From Frischella japonica (GTDB lineage Bacteria; Pseudomonadota; Gammaproteobacteria; Enterobacterales; Orbaceae), in contig NZ_JABURY010000019.1 of the NCBI RefSeq assembly GCF_014489845.1, positions 1 through 64,000 on the forward strand: 64,000 nucleotides of DNA, read 5' to 3'. Positions 7,776 to 18,389 of this stretch are shown here, piece after piece (within the stretch, counting starts at the first letter, position 1; each line of letters starts with the position of its first letter). The position numbers were made by a program, and so were the translations under genes. A model generated the notes under the pieces. It did no database searches, was not told the DNA's origin, and was given only the letters and a program-made list of their open reading frames with translations.

Positions 7776-10700
7776 TCAGTATTCATAATCTAGGATCAGC
7801 GGCAATACCGCTTGACCATCGTTAGTCTGTTTGCCATTGGGGTAGTAAAATAATTTACATCGGATTACCATTTGACCTGACAAAAATTCGCCCAATTTAT
7901 AGCGGATTTGGTAATGGGGGCTTTCACCTTTATCTACGGCCTCAGGATCGCTCCCAACTTGTTCAATATACTTTACTTTCGCTAAACCATTTAAATCATC
8001 TTTTTTCGAAATTGGCATTAAATAACGCGCATCGCGCTGTACAAATATAGTTTGTTTGCTCGCTCCCGGCTGATCAAGCTGATGCTGCTCGCCAAGCTGG
8101 ATTATTGGGTAATCTTTTCCGGTGGTTACCGATATATTGACCGTAGCACGGCTGCCACATCTTTTTTGCAAGCGAACCGAACACTCATAAACACTATTAT
8201 CAATATCAAAACCAGGAAGATGCAAATACAGATACAGCCCTTTGACGAAACTAGCACGTGTTTGATAATGTGATTCGTTATATTCAATAAATTGGTCGTG
8301 TTCCAGCGGCATTAGCTCATCGACATAATAGCAATCATCGTAAACTTGCACATTACCATCAATCCCTAACCGCGCGACAAAATAGTCATTAGCTGAAAAT
8401 GCAATGCCTTCAAAGGTGGGTGGGTAAGGCTGACCTTTATCACGATGCCCCCACAACCCAAATAAACAGCGATTAAACCATGTTTGCATTCGATTCCACT
8501 TATCGGATTCATCTTCAAATAGCAGGCTATATATAGCAACGGCAATCCCCATTACAATGCCAATAAAATAAATAACCGCCCCTGCTGGCCCTAACATCGC
8601 CAATATCCCGCCAATTTTAGCTAAACAAATTAAAGCCGAAATAACCATTAATGTACCGCAAAGCCTATACTGACTACGAACATGGGAAGGTAGATCTTTG
8701 GTCGTGTTAGCCTTAACGATCAACATTACACCGTCATATAATGACATCATTGGTCCAATGACCCCCAAAACGGTAGCCATGGAACTGAAGGATTTAAACA
8801 CATTCTCCACGAGCAACGCCTTTACTGAGCCAAGAGAAAAAAATGAATTTATAAAGGCACTTATTTTAAGTTTACTACATAAATCACTCATAATCGTAAT
8901 TGATTTGACGATTAATTGAGTGAAGTTTTTAACAATTTCCCTTTTTAACTCATCTTGGCGAGTTTGCCCAATACCCAGCCCATCAAGAATTTTATAGTTA
9001 TGCGCTATTAACATGTAATGAGAATAGGCACTAATCCCATTTAACATGGTCGCTACGCTATCAGAGGATATTAATTTAAATGAACTGCTTGAAGTTGGAT
9101 GCCATATTTCTTTGATATCATGTACCATTCCCGCCAGTTTGGCTTGTTTAAATTCAGCCCATGGCACGGTATTAATCATATGCAAATCGTTAAATAAACC
9201 AAATGTATCATCAGCGATTTGAAAATAATCAATAACTACTGGTTTATCTTCACTGAGTGGCAAGTCCTCGGTAATCGGTGGTAGGGATAATTTGTTATCA
9301 GTATCTTTAAGAACATTGGCCGTAAAGAGCTTAGCGCTGGCTCCTAACCCACGCAAAACAGACTTTAATTGCGATGCGTTGACTTGAAATGAAAAAACCT
9401 TGCCAACTACACCGGCAATGACCATCGCCGCTTCAAGAAAATGCGCTTGAATTAATTTATCATTAATTAGGCTGGTGGTCGGTTCACGTTGTGCTACGGC
9501 GCTGACGGCTCGAGAAATCATTATTTGATATAAATTTAATATGTGGGCGCCCTTTTCCAGAAAAAACAAACTATCGAGATCATGTTGATGCTGTTCTATT
9601 AACAGATTTATCGCTTCTGTAGCGCGCGCTGCGTAATCAATTATATCCTCTTTGGGTTGAACTCCGGTTATACTGACCTGATATTTTAATTCCGAATATT
9701 TTTCATCCAACTGCTGCCGGATGTTAAGCAATGCCGACCAAAAAGTTGGGGTGTTATCTTTAGGATTACCATTAATTAAATGAAAATAGATGGTATCTTC
9801 ATCGCGCAGTAAAATATCCCATAAGCCATATTGATAGTCTAATTTTATATTGCCTAAACTGAGGGTACCAATGATGTTATTAAAATCAGTTAAATAACCT
9901 ATATGGTTGTTAGAACTATTACTATCACATTCTATTTTCCAAAATGGGACTTGATTGTATGTTTTAACTGCTTGAGGTGTGTGAACTGAGGTAGTACCTT
10001 TTTCACTATAACCAAATAACCAAGTAGTATAGATGTAGTAGTCGATGGAGTGAGATTTAATTGCGTCAATTAGTTTATTGTAAGCCTTTTCTTCTTCGCT
10101 CATAAATTGTGTTATACGATAATCGGCTAAGTTAATCTTATACTTTTCTATCTCTTTGGCTATTTTTTTTTCTCGCTCGGCTTTAGCTGAATTAGGCAGT
10201 ACAAATTTTCTAACATCATAATATTCAGTGGTTAAATTGCTATCATTAATTCTTGCTAAAAGATCTCTTTTTTCTTTTTCATCAATGGGTAGTTCAATAT
10301 ACCCCTCACGTAAATAGGTGGCTGCATGCGGATAAATCGTTGGCAAAACCGGCATTTCTGGGTTATAGTTCGTCTTACAATAGTCATAGACAACTTTATC
10401 ACCGGTATCGCTAAATCGCTCAGCAATTTCATTATAAAAACAATCAATATACGATTTATGCTTACGCATATGCATTAATTTTTCATTAAAATATCGATAG
10501 GGTACCCCGGAAGCGACTAAATTATCATAACTTGCATAGTATTTTTCATGCAAAAAATCGTCATTAATGGGTCCTTCGGCTATTTTATTACGTGTATAAA
10601 CCTGCCCATGATAACCTTTGACTTGAGAGGTCTGAAATGTTTTTCCATACTGTTCATCAAACAAAATTTTTGCTTCTTCGTTATGCGATTTTGCATAGTC

Positions 10701-11903
10701 CTGTTTAAGCTTTTCAAATTGTTCTGACATACTGGCAGTGGATAGATATAATTTTTCATACTCTTGTTGCATCTTGGTGGTATATTGCTGTTCTGCGTTA
10801 TAGATAAATTCGAGAATTGGGCCAATTTTCATTTGCCTTTGGTAGCTTAGTTCCTCGGCAAGTCCGAAGGTATCTTCAACAACTAAAGCGCTCACCGCAA
10901 CCTTCACAGACTCTGAAATATCTCGACTATTTTCTTTTCGAATTAATCGGCTAATTAAGCGACCTTGTAAATCAATGAAATGATCATATATCTGTTCACG
11001 CTCTACCTTCTTCTCGGTATTTTTCTTTGTCATAAATGAGCGAAAAGGATGATAAGTTATAAATAAGTTCTTAGATAAAGCCTGATTAAACTGTTTATCG
11101 TTTTTGGTGTTATCTGTTTCTGACTGATTATCACCAGATGAATGAGATAATGATTCATTTGGACAATAAACTTTCTCTTGGGGTAATTCAAATTCCAGCA
11201 GTTTAGGCCCTTCCGGCGTAAAAAATTCACTAAATGCAAAACTTCGTTGTTCGAGACTTAATTTTGTTGAGTTAGAAATCCCCTCAGCAGTTAACATTAT
11301 TTTTGAAAATCGCGCCAGATGAATATTTTTTGGATCATCTTTTGCCATATCTAAATAGGTTTGTATCGTTTTGTCAGACCACGCTCTACGGGTATAAGCG
11401 ACATATGCCGTATCACTATAAACCGTCGTATCAATATTAATAAAATAACCTGGAATTCTGTGTGCTTCTTTGGTACATGATTCAGGAATTTCTTTAATAT
11501 TGCGTTCTTTCATATCATAGCGTGTTTTATGCCTAAAGATGCCTGATGGCGTAACCTCATAACCAATAGGTTCATAATTACCATCAAACCTTTTTGCCAG
11601 AATATAAACATACCCTTTGCGTAAAGTTCGATAAACATATTCATGAGTTTGTAACGATACTTCATTAGCGTCAGGCTCTCTACGACCCAAGGATATTATC
11701 TTATTAGACCAGTAATTATCTTTGTTATTATATGCTTTAGGAATGATAGCTTTACGCACTAAAAAAATCGGAAAACCTTGACGTTTACACGCAGCACACT
11801 GACCATTAGCTAATGCTGAGATTGAAATTGAGTCTGATTTTTCGTAAATAAGTATATCATTAAGTTCTTGTTGTCTTTCTGCATTTAAATCTATATTCTT
11901 CAT
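7776..11903 (-). CDS. VasX/BTH_I2691-type T6SS effector, predicted membrane-active toxin
   Basis: A 1375-residue protein. The N-terminus has the CxxC motif (GQCAACKRQGFPIFLVRK, about 34-51) typical of VasX N-terminal/BTH_I2691 effectors. The middle is long, charged and partly helical. Strongly hydrophobic stretches lie at about residues 1030-1055 and 1080-1128 (with GGILAMLGPAGAVIYFIGI), as expected for a colicin-like pore-former inserting in the target inner membrane. About 245 residues follow the last hydrophobic segment and look beta-rich; they may be an extra domain. The gene follows its DUF4123 adaptor by 17 bp and precedes the lipoprotein array by 22 bp. Base composition rises from the N-terminal half toward the C-terminal third, consistent with domain exchange. 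Pore formation is inferred, not shown. Confidence 0.75.
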   Translation of the reverse strand: MKNIDLNAERQQELNDILIYEKSDSISISALANGQCAACKRQGFPIFLVRKAIIPKAYNNKDNYWSNKIISLGRREPDANEVSLQTHEYVYRTLRKGYVYILAKRFDGNYEPIGYEVTPSGIFRHKTRYDMKERNIKEIPESCTKEAHRIPGYFINIDTTVYSDTAYVAYTRRAWSDKTIQTYLDMAKDDPKNIHLARFSKIMLTAEGISNSTKLSLEQRSFAFSEFFTPEGPKLLEFELPQEKVYCPNESLSHSSGDNQSETDNTKNDKQFNQALSKNLFITYHPFRSFMTKKNTEKKVEREQIYDHFIDLQGRLISRLIRKENSRDISESVKVAVSALVVEDTFGLAEELSYQRQMKIGPILEFIYNAEQQYTTKMQQEYEKLYLSTASMSEQFEKLKQDYAKSHNEEAKILFDEQYGKTFQTSQVKGYHGQVYTRNKIAEGPINDDFLHEKYYASYDNLVASGVPYRYFNEKLMHMRKHKSYIDCFYNEIAERFSDTGDKVVYDYCKTNYNPEMPVLPTIYPHAATYLREGYIELPIDEKEKRDLLARINDSNLTTEYYDVRKFVLPNSAKAEREKKIAKEIEKYKINLADYRITQFMSEEEKAYNKLIDAIKSHSIDYYIYTTWLFGYSEKGTTSVHTPQAVKTYNQVPFWKIECDSNSSNNHIGYLTDFNNIIGTLSLGNIKLDYQYGLWDILLRDEDTIYFHLINGNPKDNTPTFWSALLNIRQQLDEKYSELKYQVSITGVQPKEDIIDYAARATEAINLLIEQHQHDLDSLFFLEKGAHILNLYQIMISRAVSAVAQREPTTSLINDKLIQAHFLEAAMVIAGVVGKVFSFQVNASQLKSVLRGLGASAKLFTANVLKDTDNKLSLPPITEDLPLSEDKPVVIDYFQIADDTFGLFNDLHMINTVPWAEFKQAKLAGMVHDIKEIWHPTSSSSFKLISSDSVATMLNGISAYSHYMLIAHNYKILDGLGIGQTRQDELKREIVKNFTQLIVKSITIMSDLCSKLKISAFINSFFSLGSVKALLVENVFKSFSSMATVLGVIGPMMSLYDGVMLIVKANTTKDLPSHVRSQYRLCGTLMVISALICLAKIGGILAMLGPAGAVIYFIGIVMGIAVAIYSLLFEDESDKWNRMQTWFNRCLFGLWGHRDKGQPYPPTFEGIAFSANDYFVARLGIDGNVQVYDDCYYVDELMPLEHDQFIEYNESHYQTRASFVKGLYLYLHLPGFDIDNSVYECSVRLQKRCGSRATVNISVTTGKDYPIIQLGEQHQLDQPGASKQTIFVQRDARYLMPISKKDDLNGLAKVKYIEQVGSDPEAVDKGESPHYQIRYKLGEFLSGQMVIRCKLFYYPNGKQTNDGQAVLPLILDYEY

Positions 11904-11920
11904 TGATTGCCATCCACTCT

Positions 11921-12835
11921 TTATTCAATTTCTTTTTTGACCAGTGATAAAAACACACCTTTATCAATTGCTTTGAAACGATCAGATAAACTGCCCGGTT
12001 CAAGCACCGCCGCTTCGACAGCCGATTTTAGTTCAATATTACTTAGCAAATGATTACCATAACGATAAGACATTAATGCAAAAATAAACCTATCATTAAC
12101 TGCCTGCAAACCATATTGCCATGCATCTCGATAGTATTCGGCAAGTTCGAGTAAACTAATTTGATTGGTGTCTTTTTTTATCTCTTGATAAATCTCATAT
12201 TGAGCAAGATAAAGAAAAAACAATTGTTTCGCTTCTTGTTGATAAAACTTAGCTTCTTCAACCATAAATAAGTCAATATTTTTTGGTTTATAATTTAACT
12301 GTTTAATATTTCTTAAGGTATTTTGTATGGTTGGATAACAATAATTGAGAAACATGTTTAACATATCAGCGATAAATTCAGGACAAATGGCATTACCCTC
12401 TTGTAATAATTGCATCCTAAATGGCTCATAAAATGGTACAAAACCCATTGCGCAATATTTACTTAGTTGCTTACCAATATTGACCATCTGTTCGGTGATA
12501 ATTTCAGGCGGGTATTGACTTACCATCCAACCACAGACATAACTTTTAGTACTTAATCGTTCATTTTGAGCCTGCACTACACTAAAATGTAACAACCTTT
12601 TATCCAGTTCCTGATTAGGTTTAGCGATGGTTATTAACTTAGGGCACGAATTTAAATCATGAGATATATCGGGTCTTATAACAGTAGCGATTGCCTGCTC
12701 ACCAAGTAAAGCCTGTATATTATCTAAAGCGATAAAATCTATTTCGCTCACTGTGGTTAACCCATCGATCAATAAATAACGATACTGCCGGCTACTATTG
12801 TCATTAGCCAATATATTTAATAATTGTTGTTCCAT
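11921..12835 (-). CDS. DUF4123 T6SS effector adaptor (Tec/Tap family), cassette 1
   Basis: A 304-residue protein. I chose the ATG at 12835 because it overlaps the vgrG stop (TAATG) and follows a strong GGAGGAAGG inside vgrG; a frame six codons longer is possible. Family marks are YLLIDGL near the N-terminus, DLNSCPKLI, SYVCGWMVSQYPPE and PFYEPFRMQLLQ. DUF4123 proteins chaperone a specific effector to the VgrG spike. Translational coupling to vgrG upstream and the effector 17 bp downstream fit that role. It is paralogous to the adaptor at 2790-3701. Confidence 0.85.
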   Translation of the reverse strand: MEQQLLNILANDNSSRQYRYLLIDGLTTVSEIDFIALDNIQALLGEQAIATVIRPDISHDLNSCPKLITIAKPNQELDKRLLHFSVVQAQNERLSTKSYVCGWMVSQYPPEIITEQMVNIGKQLSKYCAMGFVPFYEPFRMQLLQEGNAICPEFIADMLNMFLNYCYPTIQNTLRNIKQLNYKPKNIDLFMVEEAKFYQQEAKQLFFLYLAQYEIYQEIKKDTNQISLLELAEYYRDAWQYGLQAVNDRFIFALMSYRYGNHLLSNIELKSAVEAAVLEPGSLSDRFKAIDKGVFLSLVKKEIE

Positions 12836-15192
12836 TAACCTTCCTCCGTACATTTCACTCCTGCCGGCATTTGTACGGTTGAAGAATTGTAACTTTCAGG
12901 ACTAACCACACCAAAGCTCGCCGCCAGCGCGGTGACATCGCCCGGTGCATAAAATTTAATCCCGCCGCCTTCTAGAACAATTGCCACACCGTCACAGACT
13001 AAGGTTAGTTTTTTACTGGCTGAGATAATTACTTCGCTATCCGTACTAGTGATTTTCATTGCTTGTTTTGATGATAGGTGCATTTCGTTATTTTGGGCCT
13101 GAATATCGACATTGCCTTTGGAAGCAAAGATTTTTATCCCCATCATGTTAGCAAATAGACTTATCATATTGCCGGCTGTCACCATAAAGCGTTTAAACGC
13201 ACTGATGTCAACTGTGCTTTGCGCGGTTTGTATGATGTTTTCACCTGCGGTCTGCTGGATCGAGCTTGGCGTGACATCGGCAATACCCGCTGGCGCATAG
13301 TTTAAAATGGCCGGTTGGTTGAGTTGATCGAGATTTTGTTCCAGCAGCTGTTTCTGCGTCTGTAAATCAGCCAATTCTGCTTTCGCTGCTTGTGCCAATT
13401 CATTAAGCCGTTTCACCATCTGCGACGCTTGCTCAAGCTCTTTTATGGCACTGTCCATATTGCATTGTAGATCACCGGCTTTGTACTGTTCTTCGGTGGT
13501 AACATACAATCCTTTGCCGGCGCGAATTGCCCCCCACTCATCGGTACGCAATTCAAAACCATGGCCGCGATTCTTCTTTGTTTCATCAACTAAATGACCA
13601 ATGTTAAGCTGTGTTTTGCCATACTCTGTCGCTAATTTAATATGTTCTTGCCCACGTTGGTCATCCATCCGTAGTTTGTTATTCGCCGGCGTTCGAATAA
13701 CATTTCGGTGCTTATTAGCTGTGCTGACATGGTCAGGATGCGTACTATCATGCATTGCATGGGCAATATAGGGGCGATCAGGATTGCCATCGGTAAAGGC
13801 TATCGCAACTTCGGTGCCATCAATTAGCGGAAAATGAAAACCATAGGTATCGCCAGCATATGGTTTAGCCAAACGTACCCACAAGCTCTCTTCGCCACTG
13901 CGCCAAGTTGTTAAATCAAAATCAAACTTAACCCGGTAACGCCCTTTTGTATCAATATAGCCATAAGTATCATTAGCCGGACTGCTGACACGGGCTGGTA
14001 ATGTACCGCCAATTTGTGGCCAGATTTTCGGTTGCGGACGGTACGGTTTTAATACCGCGTAAGGGATGGCAGTAAAGCTCAGTTCATAAGCATTACTTCG
14101 ATCACCATCACTTTGGGTACTTAAAATAATGATTCCTTCGCTAATCTCCGCCAGCGGACTGTCGTCGATTACGATCCGTTGACCAGGTGCTAGGTTATAG
14201 TCATTACTTTTACCGTGAATAATAACTTTTTCACTGATGTGCTGCTCATGGCGAATTTTGGCATACCAATGACCACTTTCTACCTGTTGATGATCTCCTT
14301 TTGCTTTATAGTGCTCACCATAGCGGTAGTTCGTACCTACCGTTGTGCTATCTTTCGGCTCGGTATTGACTAACTCATAACGATCTGCCTCAGCATCACG
14401 ATAGTTATAGTCATTCACCACCACTTGACGGGTCACGGTTTTGCTGGTTAACTGTAAATTCCATACACTGTGGCGGCTGTTATCCCCCATACCGCTAGGA
14501 ACTTTATACACAATATGCCCAGCATCAGCTAGACCTTGTTCAAAATCACTGATCACCAATACATCACAGTGATGCTCTGCGTGGCTTTCAAAACGTAACC
14601 ATATTCCCACATCGGCAAGCAAACGTTGCACAAAAGCTAAATCGGTTTCCTGCCACTGTGTGATAAATTCCCGTGCTGGATAAGTCTCCTTTAGCGCTAA
14701 GCGATAATCCACGCCAGTAAAACCATGGCGACGTAGCACGCTTTCGACCACATTTACCACACTTTGATTTTGATATATGGCAGATGAATGCTCATTGGCA
14801 AGCAACGCCAAGCGTGGGGCTAGCACTACCCGATAATGTGCTTCGTCTTCATTGATGGATAACTGACTAAATGCCGTTACCACCCCATATAACGTGCGTG
14901 GCATGGCCGGGGTATCGAGAGAGCTGATATGTTGTAACATATCACTAACGCTTTGCGGTTGAAATGAAAAAGAGGCAGATTGCGTTAAAACGGAATCGAT
15001 CTGAATATGTTTATCCTTACTGGTGAACGTCACCTCATAATGCCATGGTGCATCTATCTGTTCGTGACCTTTCACTGATAAAACAGATAAAGGGGCCGTC
15101 AGTCCAGTAATGTTTAAACTATAACGGTTATGACTTGGTTGAGTTATTTTTGTAGTAAAATTTTCCAGTTCCTGACTGATATCTTTAGTCAC
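12835..15192 (-). CDS. vgrG: T6SS spike protein VgrG (TssI)
   Basis: A 785-residue protein with the phage gp27/gp5-like VgrG core. Marks include LSVLSVKGHEQIDAPW near the N-terminus, FVQRLLADVGIWLRFE (about 185-200) and the gp5 OB-fold region KGRYRVKFDFD...LWVRLAKPYAGDTYGFHFPL (about 410-455). This is followed by GTEVAIAFTDGNPDRP and the RTPANNKLRMDDQRGQEHI block. A coiled-coil-like segment (about 580-625) leads to a C-terminal DUF2345-type beta region (GNVDIQAQNNEMHLSSKQ). There is no extra toxin domain, so this VgrG would carry its cargo through the DUF4123 adaptor encoded immediately downstream with a one-base overlap. VgrG trimers cap the Hcp tube and pierce the target cell. Confidence 0.95.
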   Translation of the reverse strand: MTKDISQELENFTTKITQPSHNRYSLNITGLTAPLSVLSVKGHEQIDAPWHYEVTFTSKDKHIQIDSVLTQSASFSFQPQSVSDMLQHISSLDTPAMPRTLYGVVTAFSQLSINEDEAHYRVVLAPRLALLANEHSSAIYQNQSVVNVVESVLRRHGFTGVDYRLALKETYPAREFITQWQETDLAFVQRLLADVGIWLRFESHAEHHCDVLVISDFEQGLADAGHIVYKVPSGMGDNSRHSVWNLQLTSKTVTRQVVVNDYNYRDAEADRYELVNTEPKDSTTVGTNYRYGEHYKAKGDHQQVESGHWYAKIRHEQHISEKVIIHGKSNDYNLAPGQRIVIDDSPLAEISEGIIILSTQSDGDRSNAYELSFTAIPYAVLKPYRPQPKIWPQIGGTLPARVSSPANDTYGYIDTKGRYRVKFDFDLTTWRSGEESLWVRLAKPYAGDTYGFHFPLIDGTEVAIAFTDGNPDRPYIAHAMHDSTHPDHVSTANKHRNVIRTPANNKLRMDDQRGQEHIKLATEYGKTQLNIGHLVDETKKNRGHGFELRTDEWGAIRAGKGLYVTTEEQYKAGDLQCNMDSAIKELEQASQMVKRLNELAQAAKAELADLQTQKQLLEQNLDQLNQPAILNYAPAGIADVTPSSIQQTAGENIIQTAQSTVDISAFKRFMVTAGNMISLFANMMGIKIFASKGNVDIQAQNNEMHLSSKQAMKITSTDSEVIISASKKLTLVCDGVAIVLEGGGIKFYAPGDVTALAASFGVVSPESYNSSTVQMPAGVKCTEEG

Positions 15193-15322
15193 GGCGTTAC
15201 TCCTGTATTCCTGTTAAATCTATGGTTTTACATCATATTTTGGTTTCACAACAAAACTTGATATTTTGTCGCCATATTCTGGTACCATGCTCTAATAATT
15301 GATATTAGGCTAATGAGTAAAA

Positions 15323-18085
15323 TCACGATCCTTTTGTTGTTTTTTTATTTTTATTTGTTGGTGATGATATTTTTTTTGCTTTTGGTTTACTCGTTAATTG
15401 CGCTGTATCCATTTTCCACTCTAATACAATTCCCTCACCATCAATAAAATCAAGACACAATACTTGACTATTGATATCACGTTTTTGTAACAATAGATTA
15501 GACACTGCTGGTAAAATTTGCTGATTTAAAATACTGTCAATATTACGCGCACCGGTATCCGGTAATAAACAGGCATCGACTAACTGTTTATAAAGCGCAT
15601 CACCCACCTTAAATTGAATGTGATAATGTTGATTGAGGCGTTTTGCGACTTTAGCTAACTTCATTTCAACAATTTGTCGCATAGCATCGCCACTTAATGG
15701 AGTAAAGATAACGGTTTGGAAACGAGCTAATAATGCGGGTTGAAAATGTTCACGAATGATAGGGCGCAATAACTCTTGCTGTGTGGCAATTGGTGCATCT
15801 GGCATTTCCTCAAATAGTGCCATCAATTGATCACTGCCTAAATTGGAGGTCATTAAAATAAGGGTGTTGCGAAAATCAATTTCACGCCCTTCACCATCAC
15901 GCATAAACCCACGATCAAACACTTGATAAAATAGATTAAGAACATCACGATGGGCTTTTTCAACTTCATCCAGCAGCACAACACTATATGGTCGTTTTCG
16001 CACCGCTTCGGTTAATACGCCACCTTGTCCGTAACCAACATAACCGGGTGGCGAGCCCTTCAGTTGTGATACCGTATGCGCTTCTTGATATTCCGACATG
16101 TTAATTGTGACTAAAGATTGTTCACCACCAAATAACGTATCCGCAAGTGCCAGCGCACATTCGGTTTTACCAACACCTGATGGACCAACCAATAAAAATA
16201 CGCCCAGTGGCGCATCTTCAGCTGTTAAGCCGGTTTTGGCTGCGCGAATACGTTTTGCCAGTTCCGCTAGTGCGACATCTTGTCCGACTACGCGTGTACG
16301 CAAATCGTCCTCAATGTGTAATAGATGACTTTGCTCATCTTTTAACAAACTTTCGAGTGGCACGCCTGTCCAATCAGCTATGACAGTCGAAACCGTGCGA
16401 CTATCTACATCAAGCGATAACAGCGGTGCACTAGCTTGCAATTCATGCAGTTGTTGCTGAGCGTCACTGATTTGTTTCATCACTTTTTTATTTTGTGCGT
16501 TATCTTGAGCACGTAGTTCTATCAGTTTTTCTACCCATGCTTTTTCTTGTTCAAATTGCGCTTTAGTTTTCGCAAGCACTTTCGTCACCGACGCAATTTG
16601 CGCATCAATCTCTATCACTCGGGGTTGTAGATCTTGTTCACCCAATGCCTGATCGGCAATCAATGCTGCCTGTTCCAATTGCAATGAGGTGATAGTTGCT
16701 TCAAGTTTAGTAATCGACTCAGGGATGGTATCTAAGCTCATTCTTACTCGAGCTGATGCGGTATCTAATAAATCCACTGCTTTATCCGGTAGTTGTCGAC
16801 CACTGATATAACGGCGAGAAAGTGTGACGGCGGTTTTTACGGCCTCATCTAAAATATGTACGCCATGATGCTTGGCATATCGTGATTTTAGACCACGTAA
16901 CATTAAGCAAGCATTATCATCATTCGGTTCATCAACTTTGACCATCTGAAATCGACGTTCTAGTGCTGCATCTTTTTCAAAATATTGTTTATATTCAGAC
17001 CATGTCGTCGCGGCAATCGTACGCAGTTCACCACGCGCTAGAGCTGGTTTTAATAAATTAGCTGCATCCGCGCCACCAGCTGAATTACCGGCACCGATAA
17101 TAGTATGAGCTTCATCAATAAACAACAAAATCGGTGTTGGTGATTGCTGTACAGCGTCTATCACGTTTTTTAATCGTTGTTCAAATTCTCCCTTTACGCC
17201 AGCACCCGCCTGTAATAAGCCTAAATCAAGTGTCATTATCGTGACATCTTTTAAACTCGTTGGCACGTTACCTTCGACAATTCTTAAGGCGAGTCCTTCA
17301 ACTAATGCCGTTTTACCAACGCCAGGTTCACCGACTAAAATTGGATTGTTTTTACGACGGCGGGATAAAATATCAATCATTTGGCGAATTTCACTATCAC
17401 GACCAAATACAGGATCGATTTTTCCGCTATGAGCTTTTTCAGTAATATTTTCACAAAAACGATTAAGCGCTGCTTGGTGATGTTTTTGTTGTTCAACTAC
17501 CAAAGGTTGAACCTTTGAAGCGGTTTGAGTGTCTTTATGATTTTCAGGTTGTGTTGCAATCGCATTTTCAATATTTTCTGATACTTGTTGATGATTATCC
17601 AAGGGAGCCAGAACGTTTTCATCAGAACTGTCATCTAACATTGGCCGTAAACGTTTTAAAGCAACCACTGATAAGCTTAATAATTGCCAAGCATCCTGCG
17701 CTTTTAAACTTTGTGGTGATTCTTGTAAAGCTTGCAATAGATGGATAGAACGGATCTGTTCTTCATGATCTTCGAGAGAGGCTTTTAACCACGCAGCTTG
17801 TAATAGTTCCATTAATGAGCTTGAAAGACTCGGCTTTTGATTAATGCTATGTGGCAGTGAATCAAGATAATTTAGCAATCCTTGCCAGATGCCATCCATG
17901 TTTAGCTGATAGTGACGTGCAATAATAGTAATATCACTATTACCCTGTTCAAGTAATTTTAATAACCAGTGCGCTAATGTGATCTCACTATGTGCGCGCG
18001 TTTGGCATAGCCCAGCGGCAGACTCTAACGCTCTAGCACAGTAAGGATTGAGTCGTCGTAATAGTGTAGATGGATCAGTTATCAT
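15323..18085 (-). CDS. clpV: T6SS sheath-recycling AAA+ ATPase ClpV (TssH)
   Basis: A 920-residue ClpB-like ATPase. It has a Clp N-domain (about 1-150) and two AAA+ modules. The first has Walker [10 protein letters not shown] and Walker B LLFIDEAH with the sensor region [20 protein letters not shown] middle coiled-coil domain follows, then the second module with GPSGVGKTE and [11 protein letters not shown]. The C-terminal tail is Lys-rich ([16 protein letters not shown]). ClpV extracts contracted TssB/TssC sheath for reuse in the cytoplasm. The length and its place between hcp and vgrG separate it from housekeeping ClpB. The gap to vgrG is 130 bp. Confidence 0.95.
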   Translation of the reverse strand: MITDPSTLLRRLNPYCARALESAAGLCQTRAHSEITLAHWLLKLLEQGNSDITIIARHYQLNMDGIWQGLLNYLDSLPHSINQKPSLSSSLMELLQAAWLKASLEDHEEQIRSIHLLQALQESPQSLKAQDAWQLLSLSVVALKRLRPMLDDSSDENVLAPLDNHQQVSENIENAIATQPENHKDTQTASKVQPLVVEQQKHHQAALNRFCENITEKAHSGKIDPVFGRDSEIRQMIDILSRRRKNNPILVGEPGVGKTALVEGLALRIVEGNVPTSLKDVTIMTLDLGLLQAGAGVKGEFEQRLKNVIDAVQQSPTPILLFIDEAHTIIGAGNSAGGADAANLLKPALARGELRTIAATTWSEYKQYFEKDAALERRFQMVKVDEPNDDNACLMLRGLKSRYAKHHGVHILDEAVKTAVTLSRRYISGRQLPDKAVDLLDTASARVRMSLDTIPESITKLEATITSLQLEQAALIADQALGEQDLQPRVIEIDAQIASVTKVLAKTKAQFEQEKAWVEKLIELRAQDNAQNKKVMKQISDAQQQLHELQASAPLLSLDVDSRTVSTVIADWTGVPLESLLKDEQSHLLHIEDDLRTRVVGQDVALAELAKRIRAAKTGLTAEDAPLGVFLLVGPSGVGKTECALALADTLFGGEQSLVTINMSEYQEAHTVSQLKGSPPGYVGYGQGGVLTEAVRKRPYSVVLLDEVEKAHRDVLNLFYQVFDRGFMRDGEGREIDFRNTLILMTSNLGSDQLMALFEEMPDAPIATQQELLRPIIREHFQPALLARFQTVIFTPLSGDAMRQIVEMKLAKVAKRLNQHYHIQFKVGDALYKQLVDACLLPDTGARNIDSILNQQILPAVSNLLLQKRDINSQVLCLDFIDGEGIVLEWKMDTAQLTSKPKAKKISSPTNKNKKTTKGS

Positions 18086-18389
18086 CGCGATTCCTTTTTA
18101 ATTTATTATAATTATGTTTTGTTATTTAAATTGTGTTAACGATTAGCGTCATAGCGGTAAAATTTTATAAACACTATCACATCGACAAATCCGCTAATCA
18201 GTTTTTGCTTTGATACTACTTAAGCAAATGTATTTAATTTCCCTGTAAACATGATGCTATTGCGGTCAGTAGGCCTTGGTGTTTAAATACATTTGATTAA
18301 TTAGTCTGTATTTTAATAATGCTGTCATTGATAAAACTAAATAGTTAAAGATGCCATCATTGCCATGATGACATCTGATTTTTAGTAAA
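18086..18389. other. hcp-clpV gap with hairpin
   Basis: These 304 bases lie between the hcp stop and the clpV start and hold no gene. They contain the hairpin at 18350-18375 and an AT-rich stretch that could carry a secondary promoter for clpV. Confidence 0.6.
18350..18375 (-). terminator. Hairpin after hcp, probable partial terminator
   Basis: On the minus strand GATGTCATCAT and ATGATGGCATC form an 11-bp stem with one G-T pair and a 4-base loop (GGCA), followed by TTTAACTATTT. It starts 14 bp after the hcp stop. The weak T-run suggests partial read-through or 3'-end protection of abundant hcp mRNA. Confidence 0.6.
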
